A stretch of 46,272 nucleotides of DNA, from the NCBI GenBank assembly GCA_044348005.1, contig JBIKTR010000013.1, positions 1-46,272 of the forward strand, given 5' to 3'. Of the stretch, positions 17,064 through 24,959 are shown piece by piece (position 1 is the first letter of the stretch; each line of letters opens with the position of its first letter). Source of the stretch: JAJTHC01 sp044348005 (GTDB lineage: Bacteria; Cyanobacteriota; Vampirovibrionia; Vampirovibrionales; JAJTHC01). The translations under genes were made by a program, and so were the position numbers. The notes under the pieces are model-generated. The model was not told where the DNA came from. It worked only from the letters and a program-made list of their open reading frames with translations, and ran no database searches.

Positions 17064-17147
17064 ATCTAACAAACAACGAGCATAGAAAAATCAAGCCACT
17101 CACAATTTCAGCTCATCAACCATAGTCAATAGCAAAGCAGGCACAAC

Positions 17148-17175
17148 ATGACCCCCACCACATGGATGCAAGCTT
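17148..17175 (+). pseudogene. Degenerate copy of the helicase gene start
   Basis: Bases 17146-17167 match 17841-17862, the start of the helicase gene, at 21 of 22 positions and then diverge, with AGCTT shared further on. The encoded peptide begins MTPTTW, against MTPTPW in the intact gene. The frame continues about 30 codons and runs into the toxin start as ATGA. It appears to be a leftover 5' end. Confidence 0.55.
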
Positions 17176-17189
17176 GTCACCTAATAAGG

Positions 17190-17218
17190 TTGACAACTAG
17201 ACGCCTTTGCTTCATACT
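17190..17218 (+). promoter_or_regulatory. Promoter of the toxin-antitoxin genes
   Basis: A perfect -35 TTGACA (17190-17195), a 17-base spacer and CATACT (17213-17218) precede the toxin ATG by 18 bases. Confidence 0.6.
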
Positions 17219-17236
17219 AAAAAGCAAAGGATGCCT

Positions 17237-17527
17237 ATGAAATACGTCGTTTATCTTTCCAAAAACGTTGAAAAACAACTCAAAAAAGTCCCTCTTCACA
17301 TCAAAGGGCAACTCAAGGGGTGGATTGAAGCCGTTCAACAATTTGGCATGCCATACGCACGGACCTTAAAATCTTTGCATGATGAACCCTTACAAGGCAA
17401 ACGCAAAGGGCAACGCTCTATCAGGCTCAACAAACAATGGCGAGTCATTTACAGCGAACACCCCACCACACACGAAATCGAAATACACCTATTGGAGGTA
17501 ACACCACATGACTACCGAATTCACTAA
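17237..17527 (+). CDS. higB: HigB/RelE-type toxin
   Basis: A 96-residue member of the RelE/ParE superfamily, closest in pattern to HigB-type ribosome-dependent mRNA interferases. It has the sequence PLQGKRKGQRSIRLNKQWRVIY followed by a strand and a C-terminal HDYR. The basic residues in this central block are those that usually contact mRNA. The start at 17237 is chosen from AAAGGA six bases upstream; earlier in-frame codons exist. Toxin precedes antitoxin, the order typical of higBA, with a 20-base overlap. It is transcribed towards the antitoxin and the helicase gene. Confidence 0.8.
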   Translation: MKYVVYLSKNVEKQLKKVPLHIKGQLKGWIEAVQQFGMPYARTLKSLHDEPLQGKRKGQRSIRLNKQWRVIYSEHPTTHEIEIHLLEVTPHDYRIH

Positions 17528-17831
17528 ATGGGACGATTCTGAAGCGAAAGCCTCGCTCGAAGGCTTGCCACAACTCGGCTTAGCCATGCAAAGCTGGCGA
17601 AAATGCCAAACCATGAGCCAAACCGATTTAGCCAAACGCTTGGGTATTTCTAAACAATTATTGTCTCGTTATGAAAAGGGGCATCAGTTGCCAAGCCTGC
17701 AAAAAACGCTCGAATTGGCTCAATTGCTCGATGCCCCTGTCGCCTTGTGGATCCAGTATCGCTTGGATGATGAAATCAAAGCCCTCGGTTTGGATGCCGA
17801 AATCACCGTGACTTTTAAGCACGCCAGCTAG
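17508..17831 (+). CDS. higA: HigA-type antitoxin, Xre-family HTH
   Basis: A 107-residue DNA-binding protein. A helix-turn-helix of the Xre/Cro class spans about 22-78: LGLAMQSWRKCQTMSQTDLA followed by KRLGISKQLLSRYEKGHQLP. It should neutralise the preceding toxin and repress the shared promoter. GGAGG lies nine bases upstream of its ATG, inside the toxin reading frame. It ends 11 bases before the helicase start, so all three genes may be on one transcript. Confidence 0.8.
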   Translation: MTTEFTKWDDSEAKASLEGLPQLGLAMQSWRKCQTMSQTDLAKRLGISKQLLSRYEKGHQLPSLQKTLELAQLLDAPVALWIQYRLDDEIKALGLDAEITVTFKHAS

Positions 17832-17842
17832 GACGCCCCCAC

Positions 17843-20800
17843 ATGACCCCCACCCCATGGATCGATCAGCTTTTGGAAGGCACGCCCAGCGTCTACAGTG
17901 TGGGCATGGGGCAGGGCTTGCTCGACTACGTCCAGCAAAACATCCAACTCAACCCCGAACAAGCCGACGCCTGCTTCACCCCCCTACACCAACCCTTGCA
18001 AGTCTTGGCAGGGGCAGGCACGGGCAAAACCATGCTCATCACCGCTCGCTACCTCACGCTGTTGCACGAGCTGCTGCACACCCAAACGCCCCAAGCCGAA
18101 AGCCGCATTTTGGTGATGACCTTCACCAAAAAAGCCGCGGGCGAAATGAAAGAACGTATTCATCACCACCTGAAACAAGCGGGCTATACAGGCCCCTTGC
18201 CTGATGAAAACATCACCACGTTTAATAGTTTTGGCCAAGGCTTTCTCATGCGTCACGCCCAAGAAGCCGGCCTAAAAGACGGCGTTTCCGTGCTGGATGA
18301 CGTGGAGCAAGCCCGCGTAAAAACCACGATCAATCAACGCATCCTCAAAGGCAAAGCCCGTAACCTAGAAAGCACACTAAAGCGTTACGGCTTGTTTCCT
18401 GTCCCGAACCCTCACCCTAGCCCTCTCCCAGAGGGAGATGGAATAAGACAAGGCATCGCCAAAGACGTGCTGGCCCCAGAGCATCTCGCCCGCTGGGGCG
18501 TCAAAAAAGACCCCGACGCCTTTCTCGACACCGTGTGGGGCGTCATTCAACACGCCAAAAGCTACGGACTGGATCCGCAAGATTTTAGGACTTTAGCACG
18601 TCAACAATGCCTCGCCTTTAGCGACACGGTGAAAACCCTCCCGACGACAGAAGCTAGCACGATCAGCGAACTTTACACGGCGTGGGCAAGGCATTTAAAC
18701 ACCCTTAGCACCCCTGCGTGGGAAGCGGGTCTGCATCCCTTGGGCGATTGGAAGGACGACAAAGACGCCTATAAGGCGTTGCTGGATCCTGCCGTGTTTA
18801 AGGCCCATCCCGCGATTCAAATCAGCCGTGTGCCTAAGATTGATGGCATTTTACCGCCTGAAGCCACCGACTGGCAAGCCTTAGACGCCCATACCCAAAG
18901 CGAACTCGCCTTGGTGGACGTCATTACCGCCGTCTACGCCCTGTATCAAGAACGTTTATGGCTCGACGGCGTGATTGATTATGATGATCAAATCAACCTG
19001 ACTTTGCACACCTTGCAGACGAACGACGCCTTACGACGCAAGTATCAAGACTGGTTTTCGGCCATTATGGTAGACGAATTTCAAGACACCAACGGCAGTC
19101 AATTGGCGTTGTTGAAGTGCTTGATGCGTCACCCTGAACAGGGGTGGAAGGCCGTTGAAAATCATGGAAACCTCAGCGTCGTGGGTGACGTGAAACAGTC
19201 GATTTACAGTTTTCGCTTTGCTCAGAAAGAAAATGTGTCGCTGATTTTTGAAGGACTCACGCCGAAGAAGGTGTCGTTGGTGCGTAACTATCGGTCGCGG
19301 GCGGGCATTTTGCATGTGGCCAATCACGTGGCAGAACACACGGCTGAAACCCCCGCCATGCGGGACCTTCACCTTAAAGCGTTCAAACCATCTGACCCCC
19401 AACACCCCACCGAAGCCAGTGCCTACTACTTTGGCACCACTGCCAACGGCCAAACGTGGGACGATTCCCCCGCCTTGCGTTTTGAACATGCCAGTCAAAC
19501 GCTGGTGAATCGCTTGGTGGAAGACTATGAGACGCACCACACCCAACATCCCCAGACGCCTTTTGCGTGGCAGGCGCATTGCATTTTAGGGCGAAGCCAC
19601 GCCCAACTGCAAAGCGTGGCCCACTTGCTAGAAGCCCAAAACATTCCTTTTGTCATGGAACGAGACGGTGCGATGTTCGCCCATCCTTTGATTCAGCAGG
19701 CGTGGGCGTTTTTAGAAGCGGTCAAAGACCCCACCAACCCGATGTGGATCGTGAAATTGTTGTCGCCCTTTGTGGCTCCGTTACGCTTGCTGCACGCCGT
19801 TCAGGCGGTGGAAAGCGTCCCTCACCCTAGCCCTCTCCCTAAGGGAGAGGGGACTTTTGTCGACAAGCTCTTAGACGCCCTCGCTCAAACGGACGGCATC
19901 ACAGCTCACACGATGCAAACTCTGACGACGTTACTTCACGCCGTGCTTCATACGCATCAACACAACGCCTTTGAAGCCCCTCAAACGTTGCTAAGCCAGT
20001 ACACGGGGTTTCTGTTCACCTGTGTGCCAGTGCCCCGCCACCCACAGAAGGAACGGGCCTTATTGCTTGCCTTTGGCGATTTATGTCAGCGTCACTATGA
20101 ACGATTGGGCAAGCGCTACAGTTTAAGCGCTCTTTTACAAGCCCTTGAAAAAGACAAGGCGAATCCGCAGTTTAGCTTGCCTCTCAAACATATTCGATCG
20201 GCGCGGGGGGTGAATGCGGTGCGTTTAATGACGTTTCATGCGTCCAAAGGCTTGGAGTTCCCTCACGTTCATGTGTTGTGGTTTGGCAAATCGCCCGCAA
20301 ACACCACGGGCCTAAGCTTTGACCCACAGTTTAAGCCTAAATCAGGGGTGGGGTTATTACTTCACAAAAGCCTTGAAAGCAATGAAGACACGCTAAAATA
20401 CCGTTTGTACAAATCGTTGTGGTTCAACCCACGAAGCCACTATGAAAGTCGTCGTTTGTTTTACGTGGCCTTGACTCGGGCCGAAAAAAGCGTGACGCTG
20501 TATTGCGATGCGCAAAAGCTCGCCAAAGAACCGTGGCTCCGCCTCCCGCTTAATCCACAACAGCCTCATCAGGTGCAGGTGTTTGAAGAACAAGAAGACC
20601 CTGAGCACTTCTTAGGCGTTTATGAGGCCTTTAAGCAACGCCCTGCTTTACCCAACCCCCCTAAAGAAGGGGAGTACACAGGCGCCGAACTGCCTCGACT
20701 GCCTGAGCATTTAAAAAAATCGCTGGACGCCTTTAAAACCCAGCAGAACCCGCTAAAAAGTGCTGAAGTGAGCTTTTCAGGCTTACAAGAACTCGAAAAA

Positions 20801-21595
20801 TGCCCGCTGAAATACTGGTTTCAATACATTCGACGCTTGCCCCTTGCCCAAGAAACCCAAACCAGCGAAAGCCTAAGCGCCATCGAACGCGCCCCCTTAC
20901 GAGGCAAAACGGTGCATCGCCTGATTGAAACCTATTACCGTTACGCCAGCATAAGCCGAACAAGCGTTTTAGAAGAACGCCTCAACACCGTAATGCAGCA
21001 GAGCTTGGGGCATTTACCCCCTTCTGAACACGCCTTGCTTCACGCGGAAGTGTTACACATGTACGACGGCTTTTTAAGGAGTCCCTTCACCCTAGAAGGC
21101 CTAGATGCGCAAGGGTATACCGTTTTAGCGCCTGAACAATCGCTACGCTTTAAGCTCTTGCCCGCCTTGAGTGGGGGGGGCAGATCCCACCTCGTTAAAG
21201 GGCAGGTGGATGCCATTTTGTACCACACCCCAAGCGACAGTTACGGCCTGATTGATTTTAAAACGAACCGTACCCTCAACGAAGAAGCCAAAGCCCGTTA
21301 TTTTGAGCAAATGGCGTTGTATCGCTTGGGTTTGCAGTTGAACAACCCGCATGTGCAGGTGGAAGCCCACCGTTGTGCCTTGGTGCATTTAACGCAAAAC
21401 AGCGTGCCACAAGCGTTTGCCTTACCCAGCACCTACGATTTGGGTGAAGATTTGGCGGTGACACCGTGGTTAAAAACGCAGTTACACACCCTTGAAGGCC
21501 TCTTGGCCACGCCAACACTTGAACCCAAGGCGTCGATGAACCCCCCGTGTGTGCATTGTTCGTACAAACCCACTTGCTCGCAAGCCGTGTTATAA
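17843..21595 (+). CDS. UvrD-like helicase fused to RecB/Cas4-like Fe-S nuclease (AddAB/AdnAB type)
   Basis: A 1250-residue DNA end-processing enzyme. SF1 helicase motifs: Q-motif NPEQADA, Walker A AGAGTGKT (56-63), motif Ia VMTFTKKAAGEM, DEFQDT (about 410), RNYRSR, LMTFHASKGLEF and LFYVALTRAEK (about 872). A C-terminal PD-(D/E)XK nuclease has GQVDAI, LIDFKTNR (about 1136) and QMALYRLG. A Cys near 986 (LEKCPLKYW) plus CVHC and a last Cys near the end form a probable 4Fe-4S staple. Such proteins act in double-strand break repair or degrade phage DNA. Three short palindromic repeats sit in frame (about residues 189-200, 659-670 and 937-943). AGGA precedes the ATG. Base composition matches the host, unlike the flanking OLD and DUF805 genes. 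Confidence 0.9.
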   Translation: MTPTPWIDQLLEGTPSVYSVGMGQGLLDYVQQNIQLNPEQADACFTPLHQPLQVLAGAGTGKTMLITARYLTLLHELLHTQTPQAESRILVMTFTKKAAGEMKERIHHHLKQAGYTGPLPDENITTFNSFGQGFLMRHAQEAGLKDGVSVLDDVEQARVKTTINQRILKGKARNLESTLKRYGLFPVPNPHPSPLPEGDGIRQGIAKDVLAPEHLARWGVKKDPDAFLDTVWGVIQHAKSYGLDPQDFRTLARQQCLAFSDTVKTLPTTEASTISELYTAWARHLNTLSTPAWEAGLHPLGDWKDDKDAYKALLDPAVFKAHPAIQISRVPKIDGILPPEATDWQALDAHTQSELALVDVITAVYALYQERLWLDGVIDYDDQINLTLHTLQTNDALRRKYQDWFSAIMVDEFQDTNGSQLALLKCLMRHPEQGWKAVENHGNLSVVGDVKQSIYSFRFAQKENVSLIFEGLTPKKVSLVRNYRSRAGILHVANHVAEHTAETPAMRDLHLKAFKPSDPQHPTEASAYYFGTTANGQTWDDSPALRFEHASQTLVNRLVEDYETHHTQHPQTPFAWQAHCILGRSHAQLQSVAHLLEAQNIPFVMERDGAMFAHPLIQQAWAFLEAVKDPTNPMWIVKLLSPFVAPLRLLHAVQAVESVPHPSPLPKGEGTFVDKLLDALAQTDGITAHTMQTLTTLLHAVLHTHQHNAFEAPQTLLSQYTGFLFTCVPVPRHPQKERALLLAFGDLCQRHYERLGKRYSLSALLQALEKDKANPQFSLPLKHIRSARGVNAVRLMTFHASKGLEFPHVHVLWFGKSPANTTGLSFDPQFKPKSGVGLLLHKSLESNEDTLKYRLYKSLWFNPRSHYESRRLFYVALTRAEKSVTLYCDAQKLAKEPWLRLPLNPQQPHQVQVFEEQEDPEHFLGVYEAFKQRPALPNPPKEGEYTGAELPRLPEHLKKSLDAFKTQQNPLKSAEVSFSGLQELEKCPLKYWFQYIRRLPLAQETQTSESLSAIERAPLRGKTVHRLIETYYRYASISRTSVLEERLNTVMQQSLGHLPPSEHALLHAEVLHMYDGFLRSPFTLEGLDAQGYTVLAPEQSLRFKLLPALSGGGRSHLVKGQVDAILYHTPSDSYGLIDFKTNRTLNEEAKARYFEQMALYRLGLQLNNPHVQVEAHRCALVHLTQNSVPQAFALPSTYDLGEDLAVTPWLKTQLHTLEGLLATPTLEPKASMNPPCVHCSYKPTCSQAVL
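18409..18441 (+). repeat. REP-type palindrome inside the helicase gene, copy 1
   Basis: CCCTCACCCTAG followed by CCCTCTCCC, a short loop and GGGAGA. It is read in frame as PHPSPLPEGDG. The same sequence family recurs at 19819 and 25233. Confidence 0.8.
19819..19852 (+). repeat. REP-type palindrome inside the helicase gene, copy 2
   Basis: The same CCCTCACCCTAG lead, then CCCTCTCCCT paired with AAGGGAGAGG. It is read in frame as PHPSPLPKGEG and lies in a variable part between helicase motifs. Confidence 0.8.
20652..20674 (+). repeat. Possible further palindromic insert in the helicase gene
   Basis: ACCCCCCTAAAGAAGGGGAG encodes NPPKEGE in frame. It resembles another common REP class (CCCC..GGGG around an A/T-rich loop) but the arms are short. 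Confidence 0.4.
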
Positions 21596-21601
21596 TATAA
21601 T
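21574..21601 (+). promoter_or_regulatory. Promoter of the DUF805 gene
   Basis: TTGCTC (21574-21579) and TATAAT (21596-21601) are 16 bases apart. The -35 lies within the last codons of the helicase gene. Confidence 0.5.
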
Positions 21602-21630
21602 CATTAAATAAGAAGGAAGAGGAGCTTTTT

Positions 21631-22230
21631 ATGAAATTTCTTGATGCCGTCAAAGCGGTTTGGGAGAAAAGAGGGAGTTTTCAAGGATGCTCTTCGCGTT
21701 TTGAGTATGCTTGGTTTATGTACTTAGTGTTTTTTCCTATTCTTATAATCTCTACTATTGTTTTTCTCACAAAGCTGGCAGACCATATCACCGTTATTGC
21801 ATTTGTCCAAAATAATCAGTACACATTGTTAAAGTCGTTCATAGAATCTAAACTTTTTTTAGTATTCGATTACCTTTTATTTCTTTTATGTTTTACCTTA
21901 TACTTTTATTTGGTCTTGCCTTTGCAAGTAAGACGTAAACACGACTTAGGCAACACTGGTTGGAGCATTCTTATTATCCCCTGTTTGGTAACAATTATAG
22001 GCTATTCTTATATAGGATTTATCCAACCTTCAAGCTTAAGTTCTAAATATTCTCAGCCTCTAATATTAATAATTGCAATTTATGTCATGATGCTACAAAA
22101 TAAAACACTTGGTCAAAAATACGGAACGGGTAAGGCTAATGCTTATGGTAAAAATCCTTTACCTTATGACCATGAAGAGGAAGAAATGCGACAATTACTA
22201 ACAGAGTTAGGAGAAGATCCTAATCAATAG
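21631..22230 (+). CDS. DUF805 family membrane protein
   Basis: A 199-residue protein with four probable membrane helices. It has the DUF805 signatures: an N-terminal amphipathic piece with SRFEYAWFM (the usual R.R.EFW-like motif) and RRKHDLGNTGWSIL (the family R.HD.G..GW). The C-terminus is hydrophilic and acidic. DUF805 has no established reaction; some members lie near phage or secretion genes. The gene is clearly more AT-rich than its neighbours. A strong GAGGAG precedes the ATG. It lies between the helicase stop and a degenerate copy of the helicase tail, so it appears to be inserted DNA. Confidence 0.8.
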   Translation: MKFLDAVKAVWEKRGSFQGCSSRFEYAWFMYLVFFPILIISTIVFLTKLADHITVIAFVQNNQYTLLKSFIESKLFLVFDYLLFLLCFTLYFYLVLPLQVRRKHDLGNTGWSILIIPCLVTIIGYSYIGFIQPSSLSSKYSQPLILIIAIYVMMLQNKTLGQKYGTGKANAYGKNPLPYDHEEEEMRQLLTELGEDPNQ

Positions 22231-22256
22231 ATGTTTGACAATAAGGATCGGAGCAT

Positions 22257-22307
22257 CCCCCGTGTGTGCATTGTGCGTTTAAAAATACCTGTGAACAAGC
22301 TTTGTGA
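22257..22307 (+). pseudogene. Degenerate copy of the helicase 3' end
   Basis: These 17 codons read PPCVHCAFKNTCEQAL then stop, matching the helicase end PPCVHCSYKPTCSQAVL. The first 18 bases (CCCCCGTGTGTGCATTGT) are identical to 21542-21559, then the copy diverges. All three Fe-S Cys of the tail are kept. It lies 26 bases after the DUF805 stop with no start of its own. Confidence 0.8.
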
Positions 22308-22312
22308 CAAAA

Positions 22313-22341
22313 AGCTCCCCCTTTTTTAAAAAGGGGGAGCT
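22313..22341 (-). terminator. Strong hairpin terminator (minus strand)
   Basis: AGCTCCCCC and GGGGGAGCT pair with T/A-rich inner arms, giving a stem of about 14 bp. On the minus strand a TTTTT run follows, terminating the gene that ends at 22375. It also resembles dispersed REP elements. Confidence 0.75.
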
Positions 22342-22374
22342 AAAGTGTTTAAGGATTCTTCACTAGTATTATTT

Positions 22375-22668
22375 TTAACCCCTAAGTTTAGAGTTCACAA
22401 AACGAGAAATCTTGCTTGCAAGTTGAGGAAGCCGATTTTCAGCCAAGATTCCCCCCAAAACTCCAACTGGCATTAAAAACGGGTTTATAAGAGACGCACC
22501 AAACACACCAACTGCAACCACTCTCCCACTAGCAGGATTTAGATTATTTGCCCAATGTGATACTTCGGTTGCTAGAGGCTTTGCAATGTTTCGAACTACG
22601 GTTCTCACATTCCCTGAACGCTGATTATTACTACTATCGTAGGGGGGGGTAAAGCTTGCCTTTAACAT
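22375..22668 (-). CDS. Small membrane protein, unknown
   Basis: A 97-residue protein. A polar N-terminal half is followed by a hydrophobic Gly-rich region (VVAVGVFGASLINPFLMPVG, about 50-69) that extends to about 76 and could form one or two short helices. I recognise no family. ATG 22668 is chosen because AAGGAAA lies seven bases before it. Codons 7-9 (Thr-Pro-Pro) span a run of eight Cs. A terminator follows directly. Confidence 0.6.
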   Translation of the reverse strand: MLKASFTPPYDSSNNQRSGNVRTVVRNIAKPLATEVSHWANNLNPASGRVVAVGVFGASLINPFLMPVGVLGGILAENRLPQLASKISRFVNSKLRG

Positions 22669-22905
22669 GGGGGTTTCCTTATGAGTTATAAAATACACTA
22701 TTATAATAATAACATAAACGCTCGCTTTTTTGACGCTTACGTATAGGTAAAAAGCCCCCTAAAGCGCTAGGCGTGCTAGCCAAATGATCATTCTTTACAA
22801 AGTGTTACAAAACCTGTAGCGATTACTTTTTCGCACTCGTTAGGCGGTATTTTTAAGACTTTTGTGATATAGTGAAGAAGCTCATTATCCTTGGAGGCAC
22901 TTGTA

Positions 22906-23688
22906 TTGATCAACCAACTTACCTCTTCTCTCCTTCAACCCGATGCGATCCGCACCCTAGACGCCTTCAAGCAGTCGCACCCGCAATGGCAGCGCCTCAG
23001 CCATGTGGCCATTATTATGGACGGCAACCGCCGTTGGGCCAAAGAACGTTTCATGCCGTCGCTTTTTGGGCATAAGGAAGGCAGTAAACGCCTCAAAGAA
23101 ATCATTAGCGCTTCCACACTCTTAGAACTCGACACCCTAAGCACCTACGCCTTTAGCACCGAAAATTGGCAACGTAGCCACGCCGAAGTGTCTTACCTGA
23201 TGAAACTGATGGCAGATGTTCTTTCAGATGATCTCCACACGCTGGCGGATTTGGGCGTGCGCATTCGAGTACTGGGTCAGCAGGAGGCGTTGCCGTCTTA
23301 TTTAAAGGACGTGCTTCAACACGCTGAAGCCGAAACCGCTTCAAATACAGGGCTTGAACTACAATTGGCCATTAACTATGGGGGGCGTGCTGAGCTGACG
23401 CACGCGGTGCAGAAAATTGCCACGCTCGTGCAAGAAGGCCTCTTACAGCCCGCAGAAATTAGCGAAGCCACCATTGAAGCGCAGTTAAGTGGGGGGGCGA
23501 AACCTTGTGCGGAACCAGATCTGGTGATTCGCACCAGTGGAGAACAGCGTTTAAGCAACTTTTTGATTTGGCAATCCGCCTACAGTGAATTGTATTTCAC
23601 CCCCACCCCTTGGCCTGATTTTACGGTGCAAGCGTATTGCCACGCCTTAGGTACGTATTTCCAACGTAAGCGCCGTTTTGGTCGTTAA
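22906..23688 (+). CDS. uppS: Undecaprenyl diphosphate synthase (cis-prenyltransferase)
   Basis: It elongates farnesyl diphosphate with isopentenyl diphosphate to the C55 carrier lipid for peptidoglycan and O-antigen. The 260-residue protein shows all family blocks: HVAIIMDGNRRWAKE (catalytic Asp in MDGN), STENWQRS, INYGGRAEL, DLVIRTSGEQRLSNFLIWQ and ELYFTPTPWPDF, ending in RRFGR. The start is a TTG at 22906, eight bases after GGAGG; no in-frame ATG occurs before the conserved domain. TATAGT at 22868-22873 may be the -10. The protease gene follows 12 bases later, probably in one operon. Confidence 0.95.
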   Translation: MINQLTSSLLQPDAIRTLDAFKQSHPQWQRLSHVAIIMDGNRRWAKERFMPSLFGHKEGSKRLKEIISASTLLELDTLSTYAFSTENWQRSHAEVSYLMKLMADVLSDDLHTLADLGVRIRVLGQQEALPSYLKDVLQHAEAETASNTGLELQLAINYGGRAELTHAVQKIATLVQEGLLQPAEISEATIEAQLSGGAKPCAEPDLVIRTSGEQRLSNFLIWQSAYSELYFTPTPWPDFTVQAYCHALGTYFQRKRRFGR

Positions 23689-23700
23689 AAAGGATGCCCC

Positions 23701-24828
23701 ATGAAGTCGTTGAGCGTGTATGTCGCCTTGCTTACTCTCGTGTGGATACTCATCGTTCCCTTAGGCGTTCAGGTTGAGCAAGCCTTAGGCGCCCAAACCC
23801 TTCAAGCCACGCCTTCAGTTACGCCTGCTTCAACGGCTTTTGTGGAACACATGCGCCACCACGGCCAGTTTCTTGTTTGGCGGCAAACCACACTCCGCGT
23901 CTACACCAGTCACCCCCAATACAAAACGCTCATTGAACAGGCCTTTGCCCCGTGGCAATGGGCTTTAGCGGACACTCACCCCCTGAACCTACACTGGCTC
24001 AACACCCTTGAAGAGGCCCACCTTTCCATTGAATTTGTGGACGCCATTGACTTACCCATCCAAACGAATACCCCCCCCCACCGCCGAGGCTACATCGCGG
24101 GGCTAAGCACCCCCCACACTTACAGCGAACAAGGGCTTCAGCACGTACGAATGCAATGCGCCTTGTTCAATCGTGGGGGGATTCCGCAGAAAAACGACGT
24201 CTTGGCGCGCGTATTGCTCCATGAAATGGGGCATGCCTTGGGCTTGTGGGGCCATAGCACCAATCCGTATGACGTGATGCACGCCAGTTTTGTGCAGGGT
24301 TTCGCCCCTGAACCTTCTCCCCCACTCGCCCTACAAAATGGGGATGTTCGCCTGATTCAGGCGGTGTATGCCCAAGCCAAAGCATCGAGAGATTCTGCTG
24401 GTCTCAACGTCCTCCCCCCCGCGATGCAGGCCGTTGCGTGGGCAAAGGCCGAAGCGCAGGCCAATCCAACAGGGTTGTCATTCTGGCAGTATGCCCGCGC
24501 CTTACGCCAAGCCAATGAGTGGCCCGAAGCGACGCGTCAGTATCAAAAGGCGCTCGCCTATGGAGGGGTAAATCCCGCGCTGTACCTGGAATTCGTGCAA
24601 TGTTTGGAGCGTCAAGCCCGCAATGCGGAAGCCTTGGCTTTTTTAAGCGAACACTTGCCCAAGGGGTATGAAACAGAGGGGCGTTTGCAGTTAGAAAAGG
24701 CCTATGTGTTGCTAAAATTAAAGCGTGTGGAAGAAGCGAAAGTCGTGTTTAAAGAAAGCTTAGCACAACAGGCCTCACTCGCTAAAAGCCCTGTGGCTCA
24801 AGCGCTTAGCAAGCTATTGGGCGACTAA
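23701..24828 (+). CDS. Secreted matrixin-type zinc metalloprotease with TPR tail
   Basis: A 375-residue exported protein. A signal peptide or N-terminal anchor is visible (about 1-30, hydrophobic LLTLVWILIVPLG). The catalytic domain has LLHEMGHALGLWGH (the HExxHxxGxxH zinc site, about 175-187) and a DVMHAS Met-turn, the metzincin/matrixin signature. After it come about 140 residues with tetratricopeptide-like helical pairs (WPEATRQYQKALAYGGVNPA, NAEALAFLSEHLPKG). It probably cleaves proteins in the periplasm or outside the cell. A run of nine Cs at 24071-24079 lies in the coding region, where slippage would cause a frameshift. AAGGA precedes the ATG. It is likely cotranscribed with uppS. Confidence 0.8.
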   Translation: MKSLSVYVALLTLVWILIVPLGVQVEQALGAQTLQATPSVTPASTAFVEHMRHHGQFLVWRQTTLRVYTSHPQYKTLIEQAFAPWQWALADTHPLNLHWLNTLEEAHLSIEFVDAIDLPIQTNTPPHRRGYIAGLSTPHTYSEQGLQHVRMQCALFNRGGIPQKNDVLARVLLHEMGHALGLWGHSTNPYDVMHASFVQGFAPEPSPPLALQNGDVRLIQAVYAQAKASRDSAGLNVLPPAMQAVAWAKAEAQANPTGLSFWQYARALRQANEWPEATRQYQKALAYGGVNPALYLEFVQCLERQARNAEALAFLSEHLPKGYETEGRLQLEKAYVLLKLKRVEEAKVVFKESLAQQASLAKSPVAQALSKLLGD

Positions 24829-24884
24829 TCGCGAGGCTGAAAATAGTGGGGTTTAACGACTGGGCAAAGGTCTTAAAAATAGGG

Positions 24885-24911
24885 TATACTGAAAAAGAGT
24901 GGCTTTTTTCA
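24885..24911 (+). terminator. Weak terminator-like hairpin after the protease gene
   Basis: TGAAAAAG (24890-24897) pairs with CTTTTTTCA (24903-24911) around AGTGG. A TATACT (24885-24890) just before it could alternatively be a promoter -10 reading into the repeats. Confidence 0.35.
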
Positions 24912-24959
24912 ACAGGCCTTCACACCCGAGCAAATTCCTTGAAAACCGAGTAAAAAAGC

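Noticed and set aside
15213..21595. Calling the OLD gene and helicase a canonical Gabija system
   Set aside because: GajB is a short UvrD-like helicase directly next to gajA. This helicase is 1250 residues with its own Fe-S nuclease, is separated by a toxin-antitoxin pair and has different base composition.
22741..22785. GCTAG-GCGTG-CTAGC inverted repeat as an operator
   Set aside because: Five-base arms are too short to distinguish from chance, and no promoter is positioned beside it.
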